A stretch of DNA of 60,360 bases from Emcibacter sp. (GCA_021741205.1 JAIOYI010000014.1:1-60360); one strand, 5' to 3'. Counted from the stretch's first letter, positions 17,861-27,466 are shown. The notes: generated by a model not told the origin, from the letters alone. Translations and numbers: made by a program.

Positions 17861-19111
17861 ATGGATAAGACGGAAGAAAAAATTGTAAAACCCTTACCAA
17901 AGTCTGGCATGAGCTTTGATGCGATCAAGGATCATTTGGATAGAATTTCTATGCCAGAACCCTATGCCCATTTTGCCAGGGCCTTTCGCGGACCAAAGGA
18001 TGTGCAAGAGGTTGGTAAATATGCCTTTGAAAAATTTATGTCTGATAATGGGTTTTTCTCGCTTTATTTACCCTATATGCAAACCATCGAACAAGAAGTG
18101 ATTGCCATGGGGGTAAGTTTGCTCCATCCAACAGAAAATTCAACGGGAAATTTCACCAGTGGTGGGACAGAAAGCAATTTTTCCGCTATGCATGCGGCAA
18201 AGGAATGGGCAAAAATTCATAAGCCTAAGGTAAAAAAACCAAATATAGTGGCACCGTTCACCATTCATCCTTCTTTTCAAAAGGGGGCGCGATATTTGGA
18301 TATGGAGGTCATAACAACTGATCTCGATGAGAATGGCAGAGGCATTGCGGCCAATATTGCCGCTGCTATTAACGAGGATACGGTGATGGTGGCGGCTTCT
18401 GCCCCCTCATGGCATTACGCCAATATTGACCCCATTCCTGACATTGCGGCAGTGGCAAAGGATGCGGGACTTTGGATGCATGTTGATTGCTGTATTGGAG
18501 GCTATATTTCACCTTTTCTGGAGCGGCTTGGTCAAAAGCTTACGCCGTGGGATTTTAGGGTGCCAGGTGTCATGTCTATCTCTGCGGATTTACATAAATT
18601 TGGTTATTGTCAAAAACCTGCTTCGACGATTTATTGGCGGGATGCGGCGTTACAAGAATATCATTATGTTTCGATTGATGACCCATTTCTTGGGCCTTAT
18701 AAAATGGCGGGGTTTTCTGGTTCTCGTTCGGCAGGGCCAATTTTTGCCGCATGGGCTGTCCTTAATTACTTAGGGGAAGAGGGTTATTTGAATCTGACCC
18801 GGCGGGTGCTAAAAATGAAGGAAAAATTTACTAAGGCCGTGAATGACATAGAGGGGCTTGTCATGTGGAAAGTGGACGTTATGCCTTTGCATTTTCATTC
18901 TAGTAAAGCCCCCACTTCCGCTATTTATCAAGGGTTGCTTGATAAGGGTTGGTTGATGCTGGGGCTTGTGCATCCAGAGGCCATCACTCTTCCCATAGAC
19001 CCTGCCCTTACAGATGAGGATGCCGATAAATTAATAGCCGATCTTCGGGAGGTTACCGAAACTATTTTGAAAGGTGGTAAGGCAAAATCTGGTGATATTC
19101 GATATGGTTGA
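17861..19111 (+). CDS. PLP-dependent lyase resembling sphingosine-1-phosphate lyase
   Basis: About 416 residues, fold-type I PLP enzyme of the group II decarboxylase superfamily. Visible landmarks are FTSGGTESNFSAMHAAKEW (cofactor phosphate binding), MHVDCCIGGYISPFL with the PLP-ring Asp, and SISADLHKFGY with the Schiff-base Lys. The spacing of these and the C-terminal FSGSRSAGPIFAAWAVLNY match sphingosine-phosphate-lyase-like proteins better than glutamate or aromatic amino-acid decarboxylases. If correct it would split a phosphorylated long-chain base into an aldehyde and phosphoethanolamine, but substrate is not proven by sequence. I use the ATG at 17861 with AAGGA nine bases upstream (a TTG lies one codon earlier). 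The stop overlaps the start of the TetR gene by eight bases. Confidence 0.75.
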   Translation: MDKTEEKIVKPLPKSGMSFDAIKDHLDRISMPEPYAHFARAFRGPKDVQEVGKYAFEKFMSDNGFFSLYLPYMQTIEQEVIAMGVSLLHPTENSTGNFTSGGTESNFSAMHAAKEWAKIHKPKVKKPNIVAPFTIHPSFQKGARYLDMEVITTDLDENGRGIAANIAAAINEDTVMVAASAPSWHYANIDPIPDIAAVAKDAGLWMHVDCCIGGYISPFLERLGQKLTPWDFRVPGVMSISADLHKFGYCQKPASTIYWRDAALQEYHYVSIDDPFLGPYKMAGFSGSRSAGPIFAAWAVLNYLGEEGYLNLTRRVLKMKEKFTKAVNDIEGLVMWKVDVMPLHFHSSKAPTSAIYQGLLDKGWLMLGLVHPEAITLPIDPALTDEDADKLIADLREVTETILKGGKAKSGDIRYG

Positions 19112-19757
19112 TGTTTCTGTGCAAACAACGGAAAAAACGATCAGCTTAAGAGACCGTCAGAAAAATCGGCGACGGGCAATTATTCTTGCCGCGGCTAAGG
19201 ACTTGTTTTCTAAACAAGGCTATTCCTCCACAAATATGGAAGATATTGCAGAGCAGGCAGAAGTTGGCGTCGCCACGGTTTATAATTATTTTGGCAGCAA
19301 AGGACGATTGCTTGCGGATATTTTTAGGCCGGACTTTGAAATTTTGTTTGAGCAGGGGGCTCGCCTTATTCGCAATCCTCCTGAAGACCCTATTGTGGCT
19401 GTGCTTTCTCTAGTTGATATTTATCGGCATTTTCAAAGCGATTGGAGAAATCGAGATGTTTTACAAGCCGTGCTGGGACCTGGGCTGTCAGCGGAACCCG
19501 TTTTAGATGAACTGGCAGAATATTCAGAAAAACAGGTTAAACAACAGATCGAAGAGTTAATTCTAGGGTATCAGAAATGTCATAAAGTGCGCACCTCTAT
19601 TGATGCTAATGATGCGGCGATGATCATTTTTTTCATCTTTAACCAGCACTTTATCGAATATGTCATCCATGATGTGGGAGATTTTGACCAGATGAAAAAG
19701 ATTATGGATCGCCAGATAAGCTTTATTGTATCGGCCTTGCTGCCTTTAGATATCTAA
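19104..19757 (+). CDS. TetR-family transcriptional regulator
   Basis: About 217 residues from the ATG at 19104, which overlaps the preceding stop (ATGGTTGA). The N-terminal helix-turn-helix is typical: RRRAIILAAAKDLFSKQGYS, TNMEDIAEQAEVGVATVYNYF, GSKGRLLADIF. The C-terminal ligand domain is not recognisable to a specific subfamily. Translational coupling to the PLP lyase implies that the two are controlled together, so the regulator may sense the lyase substrate or a related lipid and control its own operon (inference). A hairpin terminator follows immediately. Confidence 0.85.
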   Translation: MVDVSVQTTEKTISLRDRQKNRRRAIILAAAKDLFSKQGYSSTNMEDIAEQAEVGVATVYNYFGSKGRLLADIFRPDFEILFEQGARLIRNPPEDPIVAVLSLVDIYRHFQSDWRNRDVLQAVLGPGLSAEPVLDELAEYSEKQVKQQIEELILGYQKCHKVRTSIDANDAAMIIFFIFNQHFIEYVIHDVGDFDQMKKIMDRQISFIVSALLPLDI

Positions 19758-19763
19758 AAAATT

Positions 19764-19790
19764 AAGGGAGGACATAATGCCCTCCCTTTT
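19764..19790. terminator. Hairpin terminator between the tetR-type gene and the chemoreceptor
   Basis: AAGGGAGG pairs with CCTCCCTT around nine bases, and TTTT-type tails lie on the + side, with an A-rich run on the other. It can stop the rightward TetR transcript and probably the leftward chemoreceptor transcript. Confidence 0.75.
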
Positions 19791-19808
19791 ATTAGGATAT
19801 GATGGGTT

Positions 19809-21959
19809 TTACATGGCACGGATGTTTGATAAAAAGCCATCCACGACAGAACTTATTTTCTTGGCATTGCTGTTAACCTCATTGGCCGCATTATTAACAT
19901 CATTGGCGATATTTCTTGTTTCAGTCGCACCAGTAGATACGCTGACTATAACGGTCGTCACTTCTTGTGATCCTTTTGCGGCTTCTCCAACATTTCTCGC
20001 AATTTCGGCCGTTGCGGCGTTTTGTTCCTCGACCGCACAAGAAATAGAGGTGGAAATTTCATTGGTTTCATTAATGATATTACGAATATTTTCCACAGCA
20101 CTGACAGCTTTTTCTGAAGAGTTCCGAATGGCATTGACAAGACCGCTGATTTCACCAGTGGCACTTGAGGTTTGATTGGCCAACGCCTTTACCTCGTTTG
20201 CAACAACCGCAAAGCCTTTGCCAGAATCCCCCGCTCTTGCGGCCTCAATAGTTGCATTAAGGGCAAGAAGATTGGTTTGTTCTGCTATGTCACTAATGAG
20301 CTTAACAACATCCGCAATCATGGTCGTCGTTTCAGACAATGAAGACATGGTTTCCTTTGTCTCGTTGGCCTTATCAACGGCCCGCCTGGTGATGGCTGTT
20401 GACTGGCTTAATTGACGACTTATTTCATTAACAGATGCGGATATTTCCTCAGAAGCGGCGGCAACCGTTTTGATGTTGACCGTTGATTCTTCTGCGGCGG
20501 CAGCGGCTGTGGTGCTTGATGACCCCGTTCTTTCGGCAATGCCTGACATGTTACTGGAAGAGCTGATCAACTGGGTTGATGTGGCGGTCATACCTTGAAT
20601 AGCGATTGAGATTTCATCACCAAAGCTTTTTATCAAAGCTTCCATTTTTTTGGCGCGTATTTCACGACGTTCAATTTGCTCACGTTCAAGGGCAAGTTTT
20701 TCGTCACGATCCTTATTTTCTTTTTCGATAGCAAGCTCTTTTTGACGGCGTTGTTCTATTTCGGCTTGTCTTGCATTTTCTTCCAGTTGTCTATGCTTGA
20801 GGGCATTTTTTTGAAAGATCAGTACATTATTGGCCATTGTTCCAATTTCGCTCAGATAGTCGGTATAGAGGACATCAACGTCTAAGTTGCCACCAGATAA
20901 TTCAGCCATATTTTTCTGAATACCCAAAAGTGGATTGGTAATGGATCTTGCAATAGCAAGAGAGATAAAGATAATTACTCCAATCAAAAGAGTGGACAGA
21001 ATTAACAATGTCCAAAAATTGAAATTTGCTTCATTAGAAAGTTTGTTGGCTTTGTCCCCTATATCACCAATGAATTTATTCTCTATCTTGTGATAAAGGT
21101 CAATTTTTTTGGTAATGGTTTCAAACCATAGAGAGCCCGTGATGCCGCTTTCTGAAACGTCTTTATAATTTTTAAAGACAATGGCTCTCATCTTATCAAC
21201 ATTGTCAATATCCTGACCTTTAAGGGTTGATTGGAGATAGATACGGACTTCGGGGCTGGCATTGGTATCAAAGCTGCTCAAAAATGCCTCTTGTTGGGCG
21301 ATGAGAGAGACAAATTTTCTGTAGACTTCATCGCTAAAGGCACCGGCGGCAAAGCCATTGGCGCCCATGGCCCGCTCAACACCAGACCGTTCTTTTGCCT
21401 CAAGCAGAGCAATATAGCCAGTGATATCTCTTAGAAGGGTTGGATTATCTGTTATATTTCCGACAACTTTTATCATATCCAAGAGTTTGGCAATGGTGCC
21501 AGTATAATAGCCCGCCATTTGCCCCACATTGAGTTTTAAATTTGAGACATCATCACGCATACTGGGTAATTGTTTTAATGCTGTTGTTGCTAGAGTTGAT
21601 TTCTTGGCAAGATCGTCATTAATATTGTTTAAATCCAAAGTGGACAGCATTGTGTTTAAAGCGGCATATTTCACATCACTCAATTCACGTTGCGCGTTAA
21701 TTTTTGTGGTAAAAGATTCCGATGCTTTGGAGCCAATATAACCTGCGGATGCGCCGCGCTCTTTCTGTAATTCGTGAATAAGGTCGCCAATTTTTGGGGT
21801 AACGGTAGACAAAAGACGAAGCGTTTCCATTTGTGCGGAAATTTGATAAAAACCAATCATCTTGTCAGTTGAAAATATAAGAAAAATTATGAATACGAGA
21901 GAAATTGATGTCAGTATTCGGACATTAATTGCGAATTTATTTAGCCATTTAAGCATCAA
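19809..21959 (-). CDS. Methyl-accepting chemotaxis protein with NIT sensor domain
   Basis: 716 residues. A membrane helix at about 12-32 leads into a periplasmic domain of ~280 residues with the nitrate/nitrite-sensing (NIT) pattern [21 protein letters not shown] second helix lies at about 318-340, then HAMP ([20 protein letters not shown]), a charged coiled coil around 385-435, and the signalling domain with the hairpin tip [19 protein letters not shown]. It should report to CheA and steer the flagellar motor. The ligand could be nitrate or nitrite by family, but the domain also occurs with other ligands. Monocistronic, bounded by hairpins. Confidence 0.9.
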   Translation of the reverse strand: MMLKWLNKFAINVRILTSISLVFIIFLIFSTDKMIGFYQISAQMETLRLLSTVTPKIGDLIHELQKERGASAGYIGSKASESFTTKINAQRELSDVKYAALNTMLSTLDLNNINDDLAKKSTLATTALKQLPSMRDDVSNLKLNVGQMAGYYTGTIAKLLDMIKVVGNITDNPTLLRDITGYIALLEAKERSGVERAMGANGFAAGAFSDEVYRKFVSLIAQQEAFLSSFDTNASPEVRIYLQSTLKGQDIDNVDKMRAIVFKNYKDVSESGITGSLWFETITKKIDLYHKIENKFIGDIGDKANKLSNEANFNFWTLLILSTLLIGVIIFISLAIARSITNPLLGIQKNMAELSGGNLDVDVLYTDYLSEIGTMANNVLIFQKNALKHRQLEENARQAEIEQRRQKELAIEKENKDRDEKLALEREQIERREIRAKKMEALIKSFGDEISIAIQGMTATSTQLISSSSNMSGIAERTGSSSTTAAAAAEESTVNIKTVAAASEEISASVNEISRQLSQSTAITRRAVDKANETKETMSSLSETTTMIADVVKLISDIAEQTNLLALNATIEAARAGDSGKGFAVVANEVKALANQTSSATGEISGLVNAIRNSSEKAVSAVENIRNIINETNEISTSISCAVEEQNAATAEIARNVGEAAKGSQEVTTVIVSVSTGATETRNIANDVNNAANEVNSNAKKISSVVDGFLSNIRAM

Positions 21960-22144
21960 AAGCTCCTTTTTTTGATTATGCTTTGTGGCCCTGAATATTT
22001 ATACCTTATTATTATTTATTTGTCTGGGTTAGATTAAAATAGTTTGCACTAATATTTAATCTGAATACATCTATAGAATAAATATGTTTCAAAAAGATTA
22101 ATAAGAAATATATCTATTTTTTGTATCAATTTTTAGGGACGGGC

Positions 22145-22172
22145 AAAAAAAATGCCGGGTAAAAACCCGGCA
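22145..22172 (-). terminator. Strong rho-independent terminator
   Basis: On the - strand TGCCGGGT-TTTT-ACCCGGCA is followed by TTTTTTTT. The nearest upstream gene on that strand is yqgE, whose stop is about 230 bases earlier. Confidence 0.85.
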
Positions 22173-22196
22173 AGTATCAAAATATAGGGAGGTTTC

Positions 22197-22307
22197 ATGT
22201 CTTGGGAGATCACGAAACAGCTGTACAACAAAAAAGGGAATAATTTGAAGTACAGCAGATTGAATTATTCGGGAGAATTTTTCAATCACAGATGCCTTAA
22301 CATCTGA
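22197..22307 (+). other. Possible 36-codon small ORF
   Basis: An ATG preceded by AGGGAGG at good spacing opens 36 codons (beginning MSWEITKQLYNKKG) before TGA. No family is recognised and there are no neighbours on this strand. It overlaps the inverted repeats that look like a - strand RNA, so its coding status is doubtful; only the good ribosome-binding site argues for it. Confidence 0.2.
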
Positions 22308-22400
22308 ATGTAAAATAGCCTTAATTGTGATTTTTGTGTAGACCTATAAACCTCAATGCAGATATGCGTTTTATGCATGGCTGCACTATTGAATTCCATT

Positions 22401-22988
22401 TCAGGCACGACCCGTTTCTGGGGAAAGCATCGTAATGTCAACACCTAGCTTAGCCATTGCCCGTACCCATTTGAGATCAAGATCGGTTCGAAAAAGCAAT
22501 TCTTCATCTGCCTCTATGGTGAGCCAACTATTGCGGGCAATTTCGCTTTCCAGTTGACCCTTACCCCAACCCGAATAACCAAGGGCCACAATGAAATCAC
22601 TTGGGCCATGTCCTTCGGCAATTGCGGACAATATGTCTATTGTAGCGCTCAGTGCAATGGTTTCTGAGATAATCAGAGAGGTCTCCTGAATATAATCGAC
22701 TGTATGAAGAATAAAACCACGACCAATTTCAACGGGCCCACCGGCATGAATTATTATTTTGTTGTTGTTAATATCATGAATTGGGTTCTTTTTTGGGTCA
22801 AATGCCACATTTAATTGATCGAGAAGTTCTGGAAAATCAATATTATTTTCAGGGGCATTAATAACAAGTCCCATGGCACCTTCTTCGCTGTGGTTACAGA
22901 TATAAATTACACGGCGTTCAAAACGTTCGTCGGTCATGCTTGGCATCGCAATAAGCAAATGCCCAGTAAGGTAACTTGGCTTGATCAT
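22401..22988 (-). CDS. yqgE: YqgE/AlgH family protein (DUF179)
   Basis: 195 residues, full family length. Conserved segments are LTGHLLIAMPSMTDERFERRV near the N-terminus, CNHSEEGAMGLVINAP, GGPVEIGRGFILHT and VALGYSGWGKGQLESEI. The family is widespread and its biochemical role is not settled, despite the historic link of AlgH to alginate regulation in Pseudomonas. A DsbD-like gene starts divergently about 120 bases away; in many alphaproteobacteria yqgE neighbours such a gene and a peroxiredoxin. Confidence 0.92.
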   Translation of the reverse strand: MIKPSYLTGHLLIAMPSMTDERFERRVIYICNHSEEGAMGLVINAPENNIDFPELLDQLNVAFDPKKNPIHDINNNKIIIHAGGPVEIGRGFILHTVDYIQETSLIISETIALSATIDILSAIAEGHGPSDFIVALGYSGWGKGQLESEIARNSWLTIEADEELLFRTDLDLKWVRAMAKLGVDITMLSPETGRA

Positions 22989-23107
22989 ATCATATTATTC
23001 CAGTGTCATATTTTCAGCATAATAATCAGACAATAATGATTATTATAGCTTATCATGGGCTCTATATCTATAATTGATTAAGTTAAAAAATGGTGATGAT
23101 CTTTATT

Positions 23108-23923
23108 ATGAAAAAAATGTTCCTTATGATAATGACGCTTTTAGTAACAAATTTTGTTATAAAAGACATGGCATGGTCCAATGATATGTCATCATCGTGG
23201 ATAATCAGTGCTCATAGTAAATCCCGTCTTTTTATAGGCGGATATGATAAAGAAAAGCACGTGATCCATCTTGGCTGGCAAGTCACCTTAGAAGATGGAT
23301 GGAAAACCTATTGGCGAACGCCAGGTGATGCGGGACTGCCCCCCAGATGGACATGGAAAGACAATAAAAATATTAGAGCTATTAGTATCTTTTGGCCCAT
23401 ACCAGAGCGGATGCATATTTTTGATATGGAGACGTATGTTTATAAACATGAGGTTATCTTACCTATTGATGTGGCGGTGAAAGAGTCCAAAACCAGTGTT
23501 TTAGTGGCCTTGGATTTGGATTATATGATTTGTGAAGAAATCTGTATTCCCCTAGAGGCAAGCTATCAGCTTGATATTTCGGACGTAGAAAATATTAAAA
23601 TTTCGCCTTTTCAAAAGGCTCAACTGGATCAATATCGTGCCTTGGTTCCCCAAAGGATCACAGATGACACTATCTTGGTAAGGATTGACCCAGAAAACAG
23701 TCATAGGCTTCAGGTTACATTCCCCGATAATTATGATGATGTTGAGGATATGATCATAGAGGGACCTCAGGGTATTTTATTTGGTCAGGCCAAGGCATTA
23801 TCTCAGAATTATTTTGAGGTTCCTTATCAGGGAGATGAGATGCAAGCGGGGCTTGATGTGACGATGACATTCTTGTTAAAAGATGGTAGCGGTCACGAGG
23901 TGACGTTACGCATTAAAAAATAA
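23108..23923 (+). CDS. Periplasmic protein with DsbD N-terminal-like domain
   Basis: About 271 residues from the ATG at 23108, which starts a clear signal peptide (MKKMFLMIMTLLVTNFVIKD). The mature part resembles the N-terminal domain of DsbD: HLGWQVTLEDGWKTYWRTPGD, then a cysteine pair in MICEEICIPLEASY. In DsbD this domain hands electrons to periplasmic disulfide proteins, but here the membrane and thioredoxin domains are absent, so an electron donor must be encoded elsewhere or the protein has another job. An extended in-frame ATG at 23090 is less likely. It ends at a bidirectional hairpin. Confidence 0.8.
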   Translation: MKKMFLMIMTLLVTNFVIKDMAWSNDMSSSWIISAHSKSRLFIGGYDKEKHVIHLGWQVTLEDGWKTYWRTPGDAGLPPRWTWKDNKNIRAISIFWPIPERMHIFDMETYVYKHEVILPIDVAVKESKTSVLVALDLDYMICEEICIPLEASYQLDISDVENIKISPFQKAQLDQYRALVPQRITDDTILVRIDPENSHRLQVTFPDNYDDVEDMIIEGPQGILFGQAKALSQNYFEVPYQGDEMQAGLDVTMTFLLKDGSGHEVTLRIKK

Positions 23924-23940
23924 TCTGGTGGAAACATAAA

Positions 23941-23965
23941 AAAGGGAGGCCGTTGACCTCCCTTT
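23941..23965. terminator. Bidirectional hairpin terminator
   Basis: AAAGGGAGG pairs with CCTCCCTTT around seven bases. Its T-run is better on the - strand, where it would end the TonB-receptor transcript, and it also closes the DsbD-like gene. The stem sequence nearly repeats that of the hairpin at 19764. Confidence 0.8.
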
Positions 23966-23985
23966 GTCATTGATTATGATGCGCC

Positions 23986-26307
23986 TTAGAAGTTAAAGAC
24001 GGCCTCAACCCCATAGGTGCGACCCACATTGGGTAAATTAGATGCTGTATTGAAAAAGTCTCGCAAATCATCAACGGCCTGTTTATCATTATTCAGATTA
24101 CGACCCCAGAGATAAATTTCCCAGCTTTCATTGTTTGAAATGAGGCCAATACGGGCATTTAACATGGTAAGCGATTCAATATAGCCATAGGGAACAGGTC
24201 CGCCATAGGTTGTGTTAAATACCTTCACATTGTCGGCTGTTGTGTAATATCCGCCTTGATGGGTCACATCCCCTCGGAGAAGGAGTGTGGCACCAAGGGC
24301 CTCAATATCATGGTAATATTGGGCACTGAAAGACATATTTATATCTGGTGCATTGAGTTTCTTTCCTGAAGCATCCGCACCACCAGTGCCACCACCAAGA
24401 AATTTATCATAATAGGCATCAAGAATACCAAGCGATCCTTGGAAAGTAAGTTTCTCAGTGGCATGGAAGGTAACCTCTGCCTCTATCCCTTTGGTTTTAA
24501 CTTTCGCCGCATTATTGATGCGAATTGATGTTCTGCCGCCGCCAAGATCAACAAATTGCTGTACCTGATAATCATGATAAAGAGAATAAAAACCGGCCAT
24601 ATTAAGGGTCAGACGATTATCCATAAAGCTCCCTTTGAAGCCAACCTCAAAACTATCAACGGTTTCTTTGTTGAAACTTAATGTAGGGTTTGCGGCAAGT
24701 TCAGCAGCATTAATATAATCAAGGTTAAATCCACCACTTTTATAGCCCGATGAATATTTGGCATAAACATTAGCATCTTCACTGATGGAATAGGTCAAAC
24801 TTGCTGCAGGAGCAAAGAATTTATCCTGACGGGTGAAAATATCCGCCGTTGGGTCAGCGGGATTAGGTCCCGTCGATCCAATAAAGAATATGCCAGATTT
24901 TCGGCCATCAAGCAGCCAAAGACCGTCTTTATCTTCAATGGAATAGCGTGCGCCAATACCCAGTTTTAAATCGTCCGTAATTTTATAGGACCCATTAAAA
25001 TAGGCGGCATAGCTTTTTGTTGTCACGTCGCCGTTGTTAAAAACTCTTTCGCCAGGAAGGCCAAAGCCAAGCAATTGTGATACAAGAGCAGAAGGTAAGG
25101 CAGGGTAGGCGGGTAATGGGGGGGTAAATGCCCCAAGCATATAAAGCGGTTCAACAAAGGCATCAACCAAGTGATCACCCAAAACCACGTTCCGTTGAGT
25201 ATGGGCCTTTTGATGGTAATAATAAAGCCCAACCATATAGGTAAAGTCCTGATCATCGGGAGAGATAAATTGTAATTCTTCCGAAAATTGTTTGTATTTA
25301 TCGGTATATTCAATGGAAATAATATCCACAGGCGAATAATCTGTCGCATTGGTATAAAAGGCCGTTGTCTTACGATAGCCCGTGATGGATTTTAGAGTAT
25401 AACCGTTATCCATTTCATAGTTTATATCTATATTCCCACCGTAAACATCACGTTTATCAGAGGGGTCAAAACTAAAGGCGGTTTTTCTAGGCTCTGGTGC
25501 GATAGAAACGGGAAAATTTCCCAGCATATCGGTTAATGGCTCGCCAACCAGAATAAGAGAGTCACTGTTTAGGCCATCAAAAGACATATTAATTTCAAGT
25601 TGATCACTCGCCTGAACCCGTAATTGTGCCCGGTAGGCCAATGTGTCAATTTCAATTAATTTATTATTGGTAATGATGTTTTCCACATAGCCGTCACGAT
25701 CAGTTTTAGAGACGGAGAATTTTGTGGCAACCGTGTCAGAGATTGGGATATTCACGATACCTTTGAACTCACGGTAATTTAAATTCCCTAAATTGGCACT
25801 GACCTGACCAGATAGTTCGTCGCCCGGTTTCTTGGTCACAAGGCTTATGGCACCAGCCACCGTGTTCTTTCCAAACAATGTTCCTTGGGGGCCACGTAAT
25901 ACTTCAACCCGTTCCAGATCAAGTAATTCTTGGTTTAAAGCGGGGGACTGACCCATATAAACGCCGTCCACATAAACCCCCACACGGGCATCAAAACCGA
26001 TATTACGGCTTTGTGATCCAACGCCTCGAATAATTGCCGTTGATCTAAAATCATTGCCTTGGCTAATTTGAAGGTTGGGAATATAGTCGGCTATTTCTTT
26101 TAATTCACGAATGCCGGTCTGGTTAATTTGTTCTGCACCCATGGCCGACATTGAAATGGGAACATCCATAAGACGTTCAGATCTTTTTTGTGCGGTCACG
26201 ACGATATCTTCGATGACAAAAGCCTCTTCAGCAGATGTTGTGTAACTTATGGATGAAAAAGCAGTAGAAAGGGCGAAAATGGATGAAATGGTGGTATTAA
26301 TTTTCAT
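23986..26307 (-). CDS. TonB-dependent outer-membrane receptor
   Basis: 773 residues with an N-terminal signal peptide, a TonB-box-like EDIVVTAQKRSERL near residue 33, the plug domain (about 40-160, with SAMGAEQINQTGIRELKEIA and RGPQGTLFGKNTVAGAISLV), and a 22-strand barrel ending in an aromatic residue (AVFNF). This type is abundant in marine and sphingomonad-like alphaproteobacteria. No ligand can be named; no siderophore, cobalamin or sugar-utilisation gene lies beside it. It stands alone on its strand between the DsbD-like gene and the peroxiredoxin. Confidence 0.92.
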   Translation of the reverse strand: MKINTTISSIFALSTAFSSISYTTSAEEAFVIEDIVVTAQKRSERLMDVPISMSAMGAEQINQTGIRELKEIADYIPNLQISQGNDFRSTAIIRGVGSQSRNIGFDARVGVYVDGVYMGQSPALNQELLDLERVEVLRGPQGTLFGKNTVAGAISLVTKKPGDELSGQVSANLGNLNYREFKGIVNIPISDTVATKFSVSKTDRDGYVENIITNNKLIEIDTLAYRAQLRVQASDQLEINMSFDGLNSDSLILVGEPLTDMLGNFPVSIAPEPRKTAFSFDPSDKRDVYGGNIDINYEMDNGYTLKSITGYRKTTAFYTNATDYSPVDIISIEYTDKYKQFSEELQFISPDDQDFTYMVGLYYYHQKAHTQRNVVLGDHLVDAFVEPLYMLGAFTPPLPAYPALPSALVSQLLGFGLPGERVFNNGDVTTKSYAAYFNGSYKITDDLKLGIGARYSIEDKDGLWLLDGRKSGIFFIGSTGPNPADPTADIFTRQDKFFAPAASLTYSISEDANVYAKYSSGYKSGGFNLDYINAAELAANPTLSFNKETVDSFEVGFKGSFMDNRLTLNMAGFYSLYHDYQVQQFVDLGGGRTSIRINNAAKVKTKGIEAEVTFHATEKLTFQGSLGILDAYYDKFLGGGTGGADASGKKLNAPDINMSFSAQYYHDIEALGATLLLRGDVTHQGGYYTTADNVKVFNTTYGGPVPYGYIESLTMLNARIGLISNNESWEIYLWGRNLNNDKQAVDDLRDFFNTASNLPNVGRTYGVEAVFNF

Positions 26308-26525
26308 GTAAAACTCCCAAGATAATATTGTTTATGTTTATTATACGAGAATAAATAACTAAAATTTAAAACTAACGTTTATATTAATCCTCAAAATACA
26401 TAGTTTTCAAGCTCTTAGTTATATTTTTTATTTAATTAGTTAAATAATGGAAAGAAATATAGCTATTTGTTGGTGGGGTGTTGTATAGTTAAACAGAAAT
26501 ATTTTTAATCAAAAAGGAGAAAATA

Positions 26526-27005
26526 ATGATAGCCGTTGGTGATAAAATACCCGAAGCTACCTTGATCGAAATGACAGTAGATGGGCCAGTAGCCAGAACA
26601 ACAAGCGAGATATTTTCAGGCCGTAAAATTGCTTTATTTTCTGTGCCAGGAGCCTTTACGCCAACTTGCTCGGCAAAGCATTTACCAGGATTTGTTGAAA
26701 AAGCAAAAGCGCTTAAGTCAAAAGGAATCGACGAAATAATTTGCACCGCCGTTAATGATGTTTTCGTTATGGGCGCATGGGGTAAAAGCCAGAATGCGGA
26801 TGGAAAGGTGAGCATGCTTTCTGATGGTAACGGTACATTTGCAAAATCTCTTGGATTAGAGATGGACGGCACAGCCTATAGCATGGGAATGAGGGGAAAG
26901 CGTTTTTCCATGGTTGTTGAAGACGGCGTTGTTAAGTTTTTGAATATGGAAGGCCCAGGTGAATTTCAAGTATCTAGCGCAGAACATATGCTGACCCAAT
27001 TATAA
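26526..27005 (+). CDS. Peroxiredoxin (Prx5-type)
   Basis: 159 residues. The peroxidatic cysteine is Cys48 in VPGAFTPTCSAKHLPGF, the Prx5/type II pattern; a second Cys lies at about 73 in EIICTAVNDVFVMGAW. It reduces hydrogen peroxide and organic peroxides in the cytoplasm, using glutathione/glutaredoxin or thioredoxin. AAGGAGA precedes the ATG. It forms its own unit with a terminator just after the stop. Length is normal and there is no fused glutaredoxin. Confidence 0.93.
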   Translation: MIAVGDKIPEATLIEMTVDGPVARTTSEIFSGRKIALFSVPGAFTPTCSAKHLPGFVEKAKALKSKGIDEIICTAVNDVFVMGAWGKSQNADGKVSMLSDGNGTFAKSLGLEMDGTAYSMGMRGKRFSMVVEDGVVKFLNMEGPGEFQVSSAEHMLTQL

Positions 27006-27033
27006 AAGAGCCTTACATTCTTACATTTTATTG

Positions 27034-27066
27034 AAATGGCGTCATAATTTTGGCGCCATTTTTTTA
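27034..27066 (+). terminator. Terminator of the peroxiredoxin gene
   Basis: AAATGGCG pairs with CGCCATTT around twelve bases, followed by a T-run. It sits between convergent genes and may also act on the DUF423 transcript. Confidence 0.75.
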
Positions 27067-27070
27067 TGTA

Positions 27071-27460
27071 TTATGGCGTCTCCAAGAAAGTTGCAACGCC
27101 AATTAGCAGCAACCAACCGATCATATAAAATAATCCGCCGAGGGGGATTAAGAGATGGAAGGGAAAATCCGAGAAAATGGCACTATAATATAATATACCG
27201 CTAAATAGAATCATGCCTAGGATGAACGATCCAGAGGCGAGCCATAAAAATCGCATTGCTTTTTGTGATTTTTGGGCCGTGGAAACAAGTAGAGAACATA
27301 TCAGTAGGGCGAGGCTATGTATTAAATGATACAGATTTGCCGTGTGAAATAATTCTTGCCCGCCATCCTTCATAAGGGGAGATAAGAAATGCGCCCCCAT
27401 TGCCCCAAGCAGCACGGCCGTAAAGCCGCTTATGGCTGCTATGGTTAAAAGGCGGCGCAT
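27071..27460 (-). CDS. DUF423 small membrane protein
   Basis: 129 residues with four hydrophobic segments (about 4-24, 38-60, 69-90, 98-120). The start RRLLTIAAISGFTAVLLGAMGAH and HTANLYHLIHSLAL are typical of the DUF423/YgdD family, whose function is unknown. It begins six bases after the FKBP gene stop, so the two should share a message. Confidence 0.88.
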   Translation of the reverse strand: MRRLLTIAAISGFTAVLLGAMGAHFLSPLMKDGGQELFHTANLYHLIHSLALLICSLLVSTAQKSQKAMRFLWLASGSFILGMILFSGILYYSAIFSDFPFHLLIPLGGLFYMIGWLLLIGVATFLETP

Positions 27461-27466
27461 TTTGTT

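Larger units (their letters stand above)
22145..22385 (-). ncRNA. Candidate structured RNA or structured 3-prime UTR downstream of yqgE
   Basis: This gene-poor stretch (within the 440 bases between the chemoreceptor and yqgE) holds five inverted repeats in a row. In - strand order they are: 22385-22357 (TGCAG/CTGCA plus an inner ATGC/GCAT), 22306-22289 (CAGATG/CATCTG), 22287-22258 (GATTGAA, AA, ATTC on each side of a TCCC loop), 22256-22220 (seven pairs, GCTGTAC/GTACAGC, long loop), and a terminator. An alternative pairing AATCACA/TGTGATT (22284-22290 with 22326-22332) would compete with two of them. I see no promoter I trust. It may be an independent small RNA or the tail of the yqgE message. 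Confidence 0.45.

Noticed and set aside
22098..22289. 63-codon - strand open frame between the chemoreceptor and yqgE
   Set aside because: It runs through the terminator hairpin and its U-tract and the other inverted repeats, so RNA structure explains the sequence better than coding.
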